DNA from: Oryzias latipes
Lineage: Eukaryota; Chordata; Actinopteri; Beloniformes; Adrianichthyidae
Direction: 5' to 3'
Assembly: GCF_002234675.1 (NCBI RefSeq)
Contig: NC_019866.2
Coordinates: 20,071,311-20,135,310, forward strand
DNA: 64,000 nt
In this document: positions 25,405 through 38,330 of the stretch, one piece after another
Numbering within the stretch: position 1 is the first letter of the stretch
Layout of the letters: each line of letters opens with the position of its first letter
The notes under the pieces: model-generated
What the model saw: only the letters and a program-made list of their open reading frames with translations
Database searches by the model: none
Told to the model about the DNA's origin: nothing
Position numbers and translations under genes: made by a program

Positions 25405-25740
25405 AAAAATAACCATCCATCCATTTTCCTAACCCACTATATCTTTTTCAGGGTAACAGGGTTGCTGGAGCCTGTCCTAGCTACTGTTGGGCAAAGGCAG
25501 AGAACACCCTGGACAGGCTGCCAGTCTGTCACAGGCTCACACCATGACTCCCACACCTAGAGACACTTAGAGGAACCAATTATCCTATGAAGCATGTTTT
25601 TGTACTGCGGGAAGAAACTGTGCCCGTAGAAAACCCACACATGCAAACTCCACACAGAAAAGCCCCAGCTGGGATTTGAACCAGGGCCTTCTTGCTGTGA
25701 GTGCTAACCACTAAACACCGTGGTCTGTTATTCTGTAAAT
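25405..25740 (-). repeat. SINE-like repeat family C, copy 3 (near full length)
   Basis: Reverse orientation. Contains CCATCCATTTTCCTAACCCA, GTTGCTGGAGCCTGTCCTAG, ACCCTGGACAGGCTGCCAGT, CACATGCAAACTCCACACAG and TTTGAACCAGGGCCTTCTTG, in the order of the abundant teleost repeat. Longest copy here. Confidence 0.8.
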
Positions 25741-25858
25741 AATGTGGCTAAAAACAGTTTTGACACATTTCCGTTAATTTAAGATCTTACATTTTGTGTC
25801 ATTAAGATTACTCCGTCTATAAAGAATTCTAAAGAACTAGATCACATGGGTGGCGTCT

Positions 25859-26314
25859 AGGTGTGCAACGATGACTCGATTAATCGATTTCTATTCTTAC
25901 AATCCCACCAGATCGATCCGTCGGAGGAAAGTTGTTAAGCGAATCAGATGTGAGCATACAGGGTGCTAGAATGTTCTAATACTGTTTATATTACCGTATT
26001 TTGATGTGGAAAAACAACAGTGGGATGAACTTCATGAAACTAAAATGTGAACGGATTTGACATTAATTCTTGTTTACTTGTTTGTTTGTGCACATTTACA
26101 CTTGATTATCTTGCAAGAAATAAAAGCAATCTGGAAAACTTCCCGCTCTGTTCAGTACCTAGATATTTATCTCTGAGTCACACTGGTTGAAGTCTCGGAT
26201 TGATCTTTGGTCGGTGAACCGGATCGTTCAAAATGAACCAAGATCGACTGCGAATGGGATCAGTGACCACAGACTATGATATGAATCGTTGTTTAAATGA
26301 ATCGTTACATCCCT
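25859..26314. mobile_element. hAT-like MITE with degenerate ends
   Basis: Left end AGGTGTGCAACGATGACTCG and right end AATCGTTACATCCCT are imperfect inverted repeats matching the common fish 'AGGGATGTAACGAT' termini. The interior has CGATTAATCGATTTC and GAACCGGATCGTTC. No transposase frame, no clear target duplication. Confidence 0.6.
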
Positions 26315-27200
26315 AATGGTAACTGTCAGAGATACCTTTAGAAACCCCAAAAATGAAGTTTTTACTACTAAAAATCTGTGTTTAAAAAAAAAAAAGGCTG
26401 CACGATGGTGTATCATTGAGCATCATTCTTGTCTCACAGCAGAAGACCCTGATTCAATTACTGATTTAAATTATCTCCGGGCATCATTGTATTTTAGTTG
26501 CTTGTCATTTTTACAATTTTTATTCAGCAAAATGTTTGTTGTTCTAAAGCTGCCAAAGCAGATTTTTGTCTCTATAAATTCTTACGAAATGCTTTTCCTT
26601 ATGAAAAAAGTGTTAAACTAGTAAATGGTTAAAGGCTTTGCGTATAAAAAACATTTAGTATTTCTAGCATATTGACAATTACTGAAGGCTCACATTCATA
26701 ACCAACTAGGGCGTTTATTTAAGCTGACCAATACCAGTTTTCAGTGTTCGACAAAAGAACTGCAATGGAACAGCAAACCAATCATCATATCTCCACCCTC
26801 ATGCTTGAAAGTTCTTGTTGGTGTTGTATGTTTTTTTAAATCTCACTTTGTTTTTACCTAATCCTGTTTTATTTGTTGTTCTTTGTTTGAAAATGTTGAT
26901 GGAAGGATAAAAATTGAAAGTGACACTGACACTTTACTTTGCTTATTGAGCAAGAATGCATGTTTTTTACACACAACAATAGAAATATACATCTATCTTA
27001 CCAGAAAAAATTTTTTAAATAAAAAACTTGAACTGAGATATGTAGAGAAATTAAATAAAGATTATTTTAAAAAAAAGATTCATGTGACATTTCGAGGTGA
27101 CAACTTTAATTCACTCTGTAAAATCCAAAAGTTGTTCTGAGTTGTATTTCAAGCAATGGTAGCTTTTTTTCCCAGAGTTTTTGAGCAAAAAACCTACAAA
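26315..27200. other. Intergenic, nothing identified
   Basis: AT-rich stretch with no gene, RNA or repeat that I can name. Confidence 0.5.
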
Positions 27201-27212
27201 AGCAGTATTCTA

Positions 27213-27226
27213 GTTACCATAGCAAC
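27213..27226 (+). promoter_or_regulatory. RFX X-box motif
   Basis: GTTACCATAGCAAC is a full two-half-site RFX binding motif (GTTNCCATNGNAAC). RFX factors activate ciliary and neuronal genes. It lies upstream of the C/T-rich tract at 27.6-29.3 kb. Confidence 0.55.
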
Positions 27227-27382
27227 TGTCGGTTTGACGATGCAGTCTGGAGCCAGAGGCTCTTTAACGCTGTTCAGGCTCATTTGAAGCAGCAGCGTTT
27301 CACCTCTGTGAATGTTTCTATCCTGCAGGATCCATTTTTCTGCACACATGTCAGCGTTGGGGTGCACTGTGGTGGTGGTGGC

Positions 27383-27401
27383 GGGGGGGGGGGGGGGGGG
27401 G
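27383..27401. repeat. Poly-G run (19 nt)
   Basis: Mononucleotide tract following GTGGTGGTGGC. Confidence 0.95.
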
Positions 27402-27561
27402 CACATTAGAGTTAGCATTACCCTCCGTCATCACATGTGGACGCTCCAGTGATATCAACTGATTCAAACCTTTCCCAGCTTCTGTGTTGACGATCGACTC
27501 TAGGTGGAGCTAGTCTCTTATTAGTCTCACACCGGGGTTGGTTCCTCGACATTTGCTGGAG

Positions 27562-27578
27562 CCCCCCCCCCCCCCCCC
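27562..27578. repeat. Poly-C run (17 nt)
   Basis: Mononucleotide tract 160 bp from the poly-G run at 27383, of opposite strand sense. Confidence 0.95.
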
Positions 27579-27599
27579 TTTTCCTCCACCTTCTCCATA

Positions 27600-29350
27600 T
27601 CTCTCTCTCCTCACACTCTTTCAATGAATACTAATGCAGCAAGCGGGCCCACCTCCCATCTTTTTGCAGGGATGGGCGGGAGGGGGGGAGACAGAGCAAT
27701 TCCAGCTCAGTATCTTTCCTCCTGAGGTAGGCAGTGCTTGACTAGCAGCAGCCCCCCCTCACCCCATCCAATGCCTTTTTTTTTCCTCCCACTGAGCAGA
27801 ATGGGTAATACAGTGTGTTGCTGCTGCAACAGTGTATAACCTGTGTGAGTGGCGTGAGCTCTGTGACCAGAGTTGGGGGGAAAAAGAGGACATCTGTGCC
27901 TGCTTTGTGTCATCTGGATGGGAAGTCTTTTTTGGCAGGAGAGACAGAAGAAAGCAGAAGGCAGCCGGGGAAGGGGAACAACTGGCAGCAGCCAATCCCC
28001 CCTTCCACCTATAGACTGGAGACAACGGAGGCCACCGGAGTATTTGCTTTTATCTTTCGTTTTTTGTTCTTTTTTTTTCTCATTGCGTTGCTGGGAGGTG
28101 CTTTGCCTTTTCATTTGCTTGCTCTTTCGGTCCTCTGTCTTCTCATCTATTTTGCCATTTACCTGGTCAACAATTTCCTCTATTTATGAACCAAACAAGG
28201 AGCGAGGAGAAGCAGAGCGACAAGGAGAAAGAGACAGAGGAGGGGGATTTTTCTCCCCTCTTTTTATCCTCTTTCCCCCCGTCTTCATCCATTCCTTCTT
28301 CCCTCTCCATCCGCTATCACTTGCAGCCCACGCTCCCTCCTCCCTCCATCGCCTCCTTCCTCCTCCCCTCCGCCCCCGTCCACCCGTAACTTTGGCTACT
28401 TTCTTGTTTTTTAACTCCATCCGTCTTTTTTATTTCTTTCCTTTAACCACCTTTGATAGAGTCTTTTAATTGGCTTGCCTGTGTTTTCTATTTATGCCTC
28501 TTTCAATTTTGTACCTTTTCCTATTTTCCCCCCTTCTCTTTTTTTCCTCCCACCATCCTTTGAATCTTTTTTGGCCGATTCTTAATTCTAATCGTAGGTA
28601 GGTCGATTTAGTGTTTAGTGTTTGTCTCAAAGTCTCTTTTTCTGTGCACGCGAGGTGTTTTGTGTTTGTTGCACACCTTCACACACACACACACACACAC
28701 ACCCACGTTCCTCTGGCCGAGCTCCTCCAGCCCAGCTCTCACTTAATTACTGTCCTCTTCTCATCGCTCTCTTTCCTCCATCTGTGGCGTCTGACTTTTC
28801 TTTCCTCATCCACGACCTCAGAGGCTCATCCAGCCAGCTCCGTCTCCGGTCCCCAAATGCCATTCTGACTGTTTCTTTTGTTTTCCATGTTGTTTTGCAC
28901 AAAGAGTCTGTTCCTCCATTAAAGTTCATCCCATGGCTTCACCGGTGTTTGTTTCTTTGTTTTGCTACCATGCACACTGAAAAGCAGCACAACTCTTGGC
29001 ATTAGAACATTCCACTTGAGGTGTGTTCAGGTTCGTGGCTTATTCAGGTGAAGAGCAAACCTATCAAACCAGGAGTGAAAGCCAGTCCCATCAAGAGAGA
29101 GAGAGAGAGGGGGGGGTCGTCTCTGATCAGAAACCTCGTTTTTTTGCTGCCCCCGTTTCCTCCCCCCTCCCTCTGCCTCAAATCTTCCTCAAGCAGCTCC
29201 CTTCCCTGCAGACAGACACACACAAGCAGTCAATGAGAATGGACTAGAAAACGCAGCCTTTACTATCAAACGGATTTTTCTCCCCTCCCGCCTGGTTTTT
29301 CCTTCACAGTTTTTGGCTTCATTCTTCTTCAATCAGCTCTCCCTCCTTTT
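27600..29350 (+). promoter_or_regulatory. Putative promoter / 5' UTR tract of an unidentified gene
   Basis: Unusually C/T-rich on the plus strand (28240-28560, 29110-29400), with GC content above its surroundings, a GAGCGAGGAGAAGCAGAGCG purine block near 28198, a CA microsatellite at 28680-28702 and GA repeats near 29093. This resembles the long untranslated first exon of a vertebrate neuronal gene. Overlapping open frames here (up to 198 codons) are low-complexity and not credible proteins. No transcript evidence is available. Confidence 0.3.
28680..28702. repeat. CA microsatellite
   Basis: Eleven CA/AC units. Confidence 0.95.
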
Positions 29351-29399
29351 TTCTTTTTCCCACCCCATCCACCTTCCCATTTAGGTTTTATTTTAAAGT

Positions 29400-31000
29400 C
29401 ATTTTCCTCATATTTGCTGTTTATTAACCTTTAAAGTATTGAAACTCACAAAATGTGAAACGCAGACTAGTTTTATTGAAAAAATTGAAACTTGAAGGCT
29501 TGGATTTGAAAGGGATAGTTTGTTTTGCATGTGTGTAGAGTGTTGTAGCACAGCAGAGGAAGCCACATAATTCACCTCCTTTTCCTTTATATTTCCATTC
29601 CCCCCCTGTAAGGAGATTAAATGCAGCTTCTCCTCCTATCATGAAGATAATTGGAAGTGGGACTTATGGGCCACTCTTGCTGCCATAAACGGATGCAGTT
29701 TTCCTGTGGAATTACCCTTTAAATCCTGGATTAGATTCCAAAAACGCATAATTAACAAAAACTGATCTAAAATCTGGACGCATTTTGTTTGCTTTAACGG
29801 ACTGATCTCTGAATCGTAATGGGATTTCACAATCGAGGATTAAAGACTCAAGCGACGTCTCTGTCAGTTAGCTGCCAGAACAGCTGCAGCTTCAATTTCC
29901 CACCAAACTCACCAAATTTTGATAAGGTACCCATTTAAGTCTTAAATAGGTGAGTATGCTGCTTTAAATGGGCTCATATGTTTGTTGTTGCATGTTTTTG
30001 CGCTATAAATAAATGTGTCATGTGTGCCGGAGGACTGTCTTTTCTTTGATTGTAACTGCATGATCCATCCGGTTCTGGGGGTGCAGCCCGGATGGGTCTG
30101 TCACAAGGCCAAACCTTGCATGCTGTTCAGAAATAATCTCCGCTCCTGGCTTTGAGCTGCAGCTGTCCGGTCCGTGGAGTAGCTGCTTCTGTCGATCCAA
30201 CCAGCAGTTGTGTGTCTTTAAAGCAGCACAGGGTGTGTTAGTGTGAGATGGCTATAGATCAATAAAGAAATCCCTCTCAAGAAATGGACTAAACTGCTCT
30301 TTTCTCCGAGCAGTTCCAGTTATCGGTTGTTTTTCCAATGAAAAAGCCTCAGGTCCCAGCAGAGGGAAGATGTTATTCTGCACACTCGTTCACACACTCA
30401 TAAAGACTCTTTAGTGTGATGGGAGCCATTGAAACTTCCTAATAATCTACAGTTGTGTGCAGACAGTCTGGATTATGGCCTCACCTAAACACCATATCTG
30501 CTCTTTGGACAGTCCTGACCCCTGAGCCGACCCTCAGATGGTCTAATCACAAGTAGTCTGCTGAGATTGTCCCAATGCTGAAAGCTCTGCTTCTGAAAGG
30601 CTGTTGCCTTTTTATTAAAATGATTACCTGATCTTCAGCACTATTTTTGATCACCTGAAACCTTCCCAGACAAATCCAAGGCAAATCAGGGCAAATGGAC
30701 GGTTTGTGACGTTGACACACCTGGTTTGAGGGGTTTTGCTCCTCACACTTGCACTAGTTTAGAGCCTGAGCTCCTGCAGCTGAGCCTCTCTTTCATGCCA
30801 ATTTGGATCCATTCCATGGATCAATTTTAGAGGGTATTTTACTTTACATCATTCCTGTTTACTCTGCACGTCTTTCATAATATTACCATCTGCAATTTGG
30901 CCGAACCGTTAAAGTGTGTAAAATAAGAGGATGCTCTCTTGGCCTGAGAAAGTTTTCTGTCAAACGGAACGATTAAAAAGAATCTCCAAGCAGAGCTGTG
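29400..31000. other. Non-coding, no gene identified
   Basis: No coding exon, RNA gene or named repeat that I can support. Confidence 0.5.
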
Positions 31001-31029
31001 TTTGCAGTCATCAATGATGAACATGCTGG

Positions 31030-31740
31030 GAGAGGAGGCGGCGGGGGCTAAGTAGATTCATCATCTACCCCCCTCCCTTTTTCCCCCGACTGATTCTCCT
31101 CTCTCCCCCCATGTGCTGCCTAATGAGACAACAGCTCCTGTGTGTGGTTCCGAGCGCTGCATTCGCCCCAATGAAACCAGAACAATCCCCCCTAATAGGT
31201 GTTTTGCATTCAGTTAACTTCCAACGTGAGCCATCCAGGGATCACAGAATCCACTTCAGAGCCTCGAACCCAACGCCGCCAGTTCACATCAAGGGTGTCG
31301 CCGCAGTGCTGCTTCATCCATCATCTTATTATAAATGAGCAGATCAGTCTACAGAGCTCCATCTTTGGCTGGCAGCGTTCTGCAGCGTGCCTCTGAACGC
31401 CTCTCTCCCATTAATGGAGCGAGCGGGGAGTCTATGTGGGACGACTTAAAAAGTACATCTCCATTTTATTGGCCGTATATTCACTTCAGGCGAGCAGAAT
31501 ATGGGTCATGATCTGATATAAAAAGGCTATTCAATAATTCATCTGAGCTGATTAAGAGGACTTGTATCGACAGAGACGCTGTCCGTGAGCAGAGATGTAC
31601 AGAGAGTGCACAGAAATGCGTTTAGGCCTCTTTACAAGATTAGGACGAGCTGAGCTGCCGCATATCAAGTAAGAGCTGCAAAACTTCTGTTTTAATCTGC
31701 TTCTCTTTTATTTCATGCGGCTGGGTGCGAGAGCTTACAC
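31030..31740. other. Candidate conserved non-coding element
   Basis: Balanced base composition, free of recognisable repeats, with homeodomain-like words (TATTGGCCGTATATTCACTT, TTCAATAATTCATCTGAGC, CTGATTAAGAGGA) and no coding frame of note. Conservation cannot be tested from one sequence. Confidence 0.3.
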
Positions 31741-33310
31741 GTGATGGCTCTCTAAATTGGGGATCACATGTTACTGTTTGCGTGAGGTCCATCAATCTAT
31801 TAAAAATGAAAAGTGCAATCTGTTGCCCTGCAGAGTCTGGTTTATTATTCATTGACACATTCCACTTAACCATTTATTTACCCCAAATGTGGCCCACACT
31901 AAATCTGTCCCAGTTTGTTTGCAAGAAGTGTGGATTTCCTCTCATCCACAGTCTGGAATCGGCATTTCTTCAGAAAACCCATCCAGTTTCACTGAACAGA
32001 CTTTTTCAACACATTAACAACAAACATTGACTCATTTCTCTATATATGTTTAAATCAAATAAACCACGCAAAGAGCTACCTCTGAATGAGCAGGTTTAGA
32101 GATTGCACATTGTGCCCAAAACACTACTTTGTTTTATTTGAGTTTAACTCCTTGTCACCAACTCCTGACCCCCTCTTTGTTCTTTTTGCAACAACAGACT
32201 GCCGGGTGTCAGAAAAACAAACTTCTCCGAGCATCTTCTGGGAGGAAGAGAAGCGAAGCTGCTCCTGTGGAGTACAATTACCTCCAAACTGCTGCATTAG
32301 CCTCCTGACCTGTGGAGGACTTTGACTAAAACTGCTGTGAGTTCTTGTCTCCCTTCGTTCTAAAAAAATAAAACGGATGCTCAGAATTGCTGCCCCCCCC
32401 CCTTTCTGTTGCTTTTCTTTTAAACATCTGCATTTTTGAGCTCTAATGAGTTCAGTTCATGATGAAGACTAAAACACGCATTCAATGAAGTGCAGCTGCT
32501 TAAAGCAAACAAAGCTGTTGGAAGAGCGCCACCTGAACGGGATGCGGATCCAGTTGTTTTAATTAAAGTCATTTGTCTGCTGGTCCTGATGCTGACAGGT
32601 GGCATCTTTTCAGGTGAACCGTTCTTTGTATAAACAAAGCAAAAGCAGGAGTAAAATGGCTGTTTTTAGTAAACATAATGCTACATTTACACTGGGCACG
32701 TGACGCCTGTCCAACAATGCGCTAAACGTGCAATCTTCAACGTGTGTTTAGCCTATGGTGTTCACACTGGACTGTCGCCAGTGCATTTCTGTCACCTACA
32801 GTTGGAAGAGGCTTGGTGATCAACGCGGAGCAAATCTGGTGAATCTTGCTCCAGGCTTTTTTTCCCCACAGTTCTATTCTAATAAATGACTGACTAGATG
32901 TCATATCATTCCAGTAGAACACAAACCACAATTATTCATTTGTTACAAACTGTTGGCACTTCCATGAATTAAAAAGGTCACCATAGATCCATCAATCCCA
33001 AATCAGAGTCCATGATTGGTCAAAGTTTGAGCTGGTCTAACTTTCAACACGCGTGTTTTGTACGATGAGCCAGAAAAAAGTCGTAGAAACTTGCGAAGCG
33101 ACACGTGGATGCGAGAGTTTTGATTAAAAGTGGTCGTTTGAATACACGTTGCTGAGGACGGTATGAGCGTAATTTAAGAGTTTCTCTACTCTACAAAAAG
33201 TTATTTTTTAGACTTTAATAAAACAGTTTCAAAGACAAGAAATGTGAGGCAGTGACATCTTGTAATCAATTATTTGTTGTCGTTCCCTTTTAAGGTTGGG
33301 CTTCTCTCAG

Positions 33311-33403
33311 TTTGAGGCTATGAGAGGGAGAGAGGAGGCCCAGGCTGCACCACCATGCTACTTCTGAGAAGCTGGGATGAGTCTTTGGCTGGCAAAACTA
33401 AAG
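33311..33403 (+). other. Candidate 5' exon with start codon
   Basis: Acceptor-like CTTCTCTCAG precedes 33311 and a strong donor AAAG|GTAAGACAG follows 33403. Between them CACCACCATG (ATG at 33355) is a good Kozak context, opening 16 codons (MLLLRSWDESLAGKTK) before the donor. I do not recognise this N terminus and cannot find the next exon in the window. It might equally be a chance splice pair. Confidence 0.25.
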
Positions 33404-34439
33404 GTAAGACAGAGCTGATGCATGCTTCACAACTCAAGGTTGTTGGGAGGATTTGTCTTTTCTCTGGTGTTCCTGCATCTGTGGCTTCCCTCCAAAACCT
33501 CCACGATGAACGTCCTCAAACTTCTTTTGCTCTGAACCTTCCCAGCAGATTATTAGCCGGGTGAGGATGAGAGGTGGAAGGTTCAGTTCTGGGTTCGGGC
33601 TCTAGCATCCACTCGGATCAATACATGTCAGGGGGCTAATGTCAAACCTGACCCATGCTGTATTGATGACCAGCCTCATTTGCAGGGCTTTGCATGCATT
33701 GATTATGCAATTAAAGGATTTGTTAAATATGAATTCCGTAGCTTGTGGATCACATTCTGCTTTGCTGAGTCGGTTAAACGATATAAATGGAGTTTTTTAC
33801 AATAAGAAAAATTAAACAGAACAAAAAGGATTTTCCATAACAGCTCACTGTAACATCGCAAATTTCCGTATTTCCTCCCGTCTGTCTTCTCTAAATCCAC
33901 TTTTACTTCCATATACTATTAATCTGATGTGAGTTTTCATAGACACAAGCTTTGGTGCAAAGGTGCAAGACATTTTTTTCTGTTTTGTTGAAGCGAGTGG
34001 GTCTTGAGAGCAGCTACGTGGGTTGGAGTAATGGACTATGCGTGCAGTGTGTGACCAAACTGCAAATGGTGTTAGGCACTCTTTCTCTCCTTAAGCAGCC
34101 CCCCTCGGCCGGCTCTGGAGCGACGGAGCGGTGCTCAACCTCGGCCTGTTCGCTGAAAGTCACACAGCAGCTTCAGCCCATGCTGACGCTGCACTTCCCC
34201 CAGCGCCCTACGTCAGGAAACATTACCATATAGATGAACTAATAGTGATTGGGAATTTCATTTACGACAAAACCCCAACAAATTCACCCGTACATGATTA
34301 GTAGTCTATTAGGTTTTCTGGTAAAATCAGCTTAGATAAAAGGTTAAGAAAAATGAAAAAAAAAAGTGGCATAATGCCTAAAATGAGGACATATTAGAAT
34401 AATAATGTCTCATGAGTTTAAAAAAAAAGTTTATCTTCA

Positions 34440-34640
34440 ACCCTTGTGTACCTGAGCTAAATAGGATTCGGGCGCTTCATTATATTAACACAGCTCAGTG
34501 CAGTTAATTAACCGCAGTGTGGCTTTTCAATCAGTTTGCAGGCAAATCCTTTTAATAAAAGACTCTTATTTCGGAGCCCACGTCATCAGTCATAACCAGC
34601 AAACCAGTGAAGAGTATGAAAGGCCCCATCTTTGATGTGC
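34440..34640. other. Candidate conserved non-coding element
   Basis: Repeat-free block with CAGTTAATTAACCGCAGTGT, CAATCAGTTTGCAGG and CCCACGTCATCAGTCATAA. No coding frame. Proposed on composition alone. Confidence 0.25.
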
Positions 34641-35904
34641 AAAATGTTACTTCTTTTTCAGAATCAGCCTCCTTAGTGGTACTTTTGTGGATGGAAGAGT
34701 ACCAAAGAGAAGAAAAACAGCCTCATCTGCCGCATTGCCTTTAACTACACGGGCCTGTATTTTTAAACATGAGAAATTTATAATCATTTAAATGGCTTGT
34801 TTATTCAAAAAGGGTTTTCCTTTTTTTTTTAAAAGTAACTTTGTTAATAAAAGCGGATTGAGGAGCTAAAGCAGAGTGAAGGTTTATGATGGAGTGACTG
34901 CAGCGCTGTGGTTCTCCAACAGGATCTGCTCTGCTCCGGCCTGCTCTGTTGTGATGGGAGAAAAGAAGTGGAATAACAGCTAAAGTTCCTCTGCATTTGA
35001 GAGATTCCTTTTATTTATTCATTGTACATTTTAATAAGACAACAATATCAGTTGGCTTCCCAACCAACCCCGGTCCTCAAGATTCCCAGCTCTCCCTGCA
35101 CTGATAACCTGGATCAGGTGTGCTCAGTCAGAATCTGTTGAGTCAGTTAATCAGCAGAAAGCCCTGCAGAGAGAATTTTAAATAGGCATGGTGGTTGGGC
35201 AGCCTTGCTCTAACTGATGTGTACAAATCACATGTCTCCTAATTGAGTTTTCACGTTAAAAAATGACAACCCACAAAGTCTCTGATGTTTTTGCATTTTT
35301 CATCGATAATTAGGCTTTAACAGAAAGCCCACCCCCCACCCCAATGCTTTAGCTTGACCTAAAAACACACTGCTAAGACCTGCGATGTGGAATCGATCTG
35401 GTTGCAAAACAGGCCAGTCAATGGAGCTTCACTCATCCTCGCCCCCAGCAGAGCAGCGCTAACATAAGTCACCTGGAAAGACCTGCAGATCCAATCATTA
35501 GCTGAGCGCTGCACTTCCAGCGTTTGCTTTGGTGGCAGCTGTTATTTTCAGGCGCAGCCCCAGATGATGCTGTGAGGATGCTTAAGGTGCTGTCAATGTG
35601 TGTGCTCCAGTTGCTGGATAAATGTAGCGCTGAAATAAATTATTGATAATTGGAACTGAACCAGGAGAATCTAACTTTTTTTCTTTGTTTATCTTTTCTT
35701 TTTTTTTTACATATCCGTGGGGTGGCAGGAAAGTGGGAAACTTTGCTACTTTTCTTTAAAAGTTTGGAAATCAAAACTATATGAACTCTTAAGAGACTTT
35801 AATTCGAATCAGTTTATTGATTTCTTACAATTCAATGCAAAGGATGTGCATGGCATTTGAATCCCTCACCAACCAAATGCTAGGCAGCTACAAACAGCCA
35901 CTCC

Positions 35905-36115
<211 letters not shown>

Positions 36116-36400
36116 AAAAGTGCAGTCTAAAAAGAGCTTATTTGTGGCGTAGAAAACATGCTGGGCGGGGCCGCAAGCTCCGTGGTTCAAACTCCCAGCA
36201 AACAGTCCCGCCCACAACTCAGAGGTGAATTTGGAATGAACTACTGCCACTTTGCAGAAGCAGGTCCTGAAAAACAATATATATATATATATATATAGAT
36301 CAATTTTGGCTAAAAACTGTATAATTGTAATCAAGAGACCACTGGCAATGCTTTGACAATAGACAAAAAGATGATCGGAGTGGGACTTTGACAATTTCTG
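36116..36400 (-). repeat. Repeat family A, copy 4 (inverted)
   Basis: Reverse complement of the family's 5' half: CAGTCCCGCCCACAACTCAG, CTACTGCCACTTTGCAGAAG, AGCAGGTCCTGAAAA, then TTTTGGCTAAAAACTGTATA and GATGATCGGAGTGGGACTTT. It is interrupted by a TA expansion. Confidence 0.7.
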
Positions 36401-36769
36401 CTGCAGTCTCCTATATATTCTGCTTATCTTTGCAAATTCCATACATTATTTTTTGTCTATAGCTCAAATTGGCCTGTAGCTACTTGCAGTAATGTGCACA
36501 ATACATGACTTTATGAAAGCTCATTTTGCCTTTTCACTGTAATCTTTTTCAAAATTGTTGTGCAGTTCCTGTAGAGCAGAGAGAAAGGATGCTCTACAGA
36601 GAGAAAGGGGTGGGCTCAGAAAAATAAATGTTTGGTCTCCTCATCCTTTGTTTTAAGAATGACTCCTTCAAAGATAGTTTTTTTTTTTTACATTAATGAC
36701 CCCTATGTCCTATATAAGTAATGTTAAACCTGGAGATTTGATTAATGTGTTATTGCACAGGAGCTGCAA

Positions 36770-37140
36770 CTAATTAATTTGGTTTAAGCGTCTTTTTCTT
36801 CATCACAGCTCCTCTAAGCTACAGCTTTCTATCCCATTATGGAGGCAGCGCCGGACAATAAATCAATGTATGAAAAAGATTACAATTTCTGATGTCGCGC
36901 TCTGCAGAAGTGAGCTGCGCCTCGCCGCTGCGAGATGAAATAGAAGTGTATCATGAGCTTAGCCACTTGCACTAGAGAAAATCTTTAAGAGGCTGTTTGT
37001 TATGTTGTGAAGATGAAACGGTCAAGCATGGGCAGTGACCCTCAACCGTCCCTGAATGCACTCTCCTGTGTGAGCGCGACACTGTCAGCCAACATCTCTC
37101 AGTTGAAATGTCAGAGCTAACGTTCACCTTGCTTCACTGG
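36770..37140. other. Candidate conserved non-coding element
   Basis: Repeat-free sequence including GCAACTAATTAATTTGG, GCGCCGGACAATAAATCAAT and GTGTATCATGAGCTTAGCC. No extended frame. Confidence 0.25.
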
Positions 37141-38109
37141 TCTTGCCTCTTTTGAGGCTCTGAGCTTGTCCCAACTCTTTCTGCAGCTCTCTGCTGGGAC
37201 ACTGCTCCAGTCAGGATAATGTTAAAAGTTATTGATTGGGTGGTGTTAAGGAAAAAAAATGCCGCCAGGAGTTTAGGAGATGAAGTCCCAACAGGAAGCT
37301 AATGCTTCCCTGAGGGAGCTCATCCACACACTGTCAAAATCAGTGATATGTAGCAGCCAGGCTGCAGAGGGAAGCTGAACATCCAGTCCCAACAAGGCAC
37401 ACACACAAAAGGAAGGAGCGAAACACTGGATTCTGGAGAATACTAACATAATAGGTTTGTCAAAGTCTGATTAAAGTGAACACGACGGAGCACAATGCAG
37501 CTCTCTGCAGCCGTTTGATGTTCTTCTGTGTGTTCAGTCGATTGTTCTTGTTTGCATCTCCAATTGATTTCTTCGAGCAGGAGTTGAGCTTATTGAAAAC
37601 AGTGTGAAATTGTCCAGTTCTGAAAACCCGATCATCATTTGTCCGCATGAGAAAATTATTCCTACAAAGCTTCACATCATGGATCCGCGACGGCATTTTT
37701 AGAAAGAAAGATTGTTGTCTCCGAAAATTGAAGGAGCTATGCGTTAGCGTTGTGACTTTTCCAGGCTTTATAAAGTCAGATGTTCAAAGCAACAGCGGGA
37801 TTCCAGCAAAAACACTTTCATAGCATCTTGGGTTTGTTTGTTGTAGAACTTTGTAGGTCAGAGAGCTCTTCAAAAACATGCAAAAACACTTGTAGTTCAT
37901 TACTTTTTTGCACATTTCTTCTTAAATTATAAATTATTTTTTCAAATATGGTATGGCTGAATTAGCAAAGGAATATGTCTGTTTTGGAAGCAATGCCATA
38001 AAGACTGGGGGTTTCAAGTCATCTGAAGATTTTTCTGCACTAAACACATGAGGCACTCATGTAACTGTACAGTGGCCCCCAAGTGTGACCGATGACATTT
38101 GATTTCAAA

Positions 38110-38330
38110 TGTGCCTTGAATGTTGGCATACTAACAAAGGTTCATAGGTTAATTGGTTACTCTAAATTGTCCCCAGGTGGGAATGTGAGTGTGCATGGAT
38201 GTGTGTGGTTTGTGGCCCTGCTACAGACTGACCTGTCCAGGATGTCCCTTGCCTTCGGCTCCGGCATGCAGCCCTGTGACCCGGAAAGGAACAAAACAGG
38301 TTTAGAAGATGAATGACTGAATGAATGATT
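38110..38330 (+). repeat. SINE-like repeat family C, copy 4
   Basis: GTTAATTGGTTACTCTAAAT, GACCTGTCCAGGATGTCCC and CTTCGGCTCCGGCATGC lead into the tail AAGATGAATGACTGAATGAA. This is the 3' half of the widespread fish repeat. Confidence 0.75.

Noticed and set aside
27873..28469. 198-codon plus-strand open frame
   Set aside because: Low-complexity Ser/Pro/Phe/Leu translation of a C/T-rich tract; overlapping frames are equally open; no domain.
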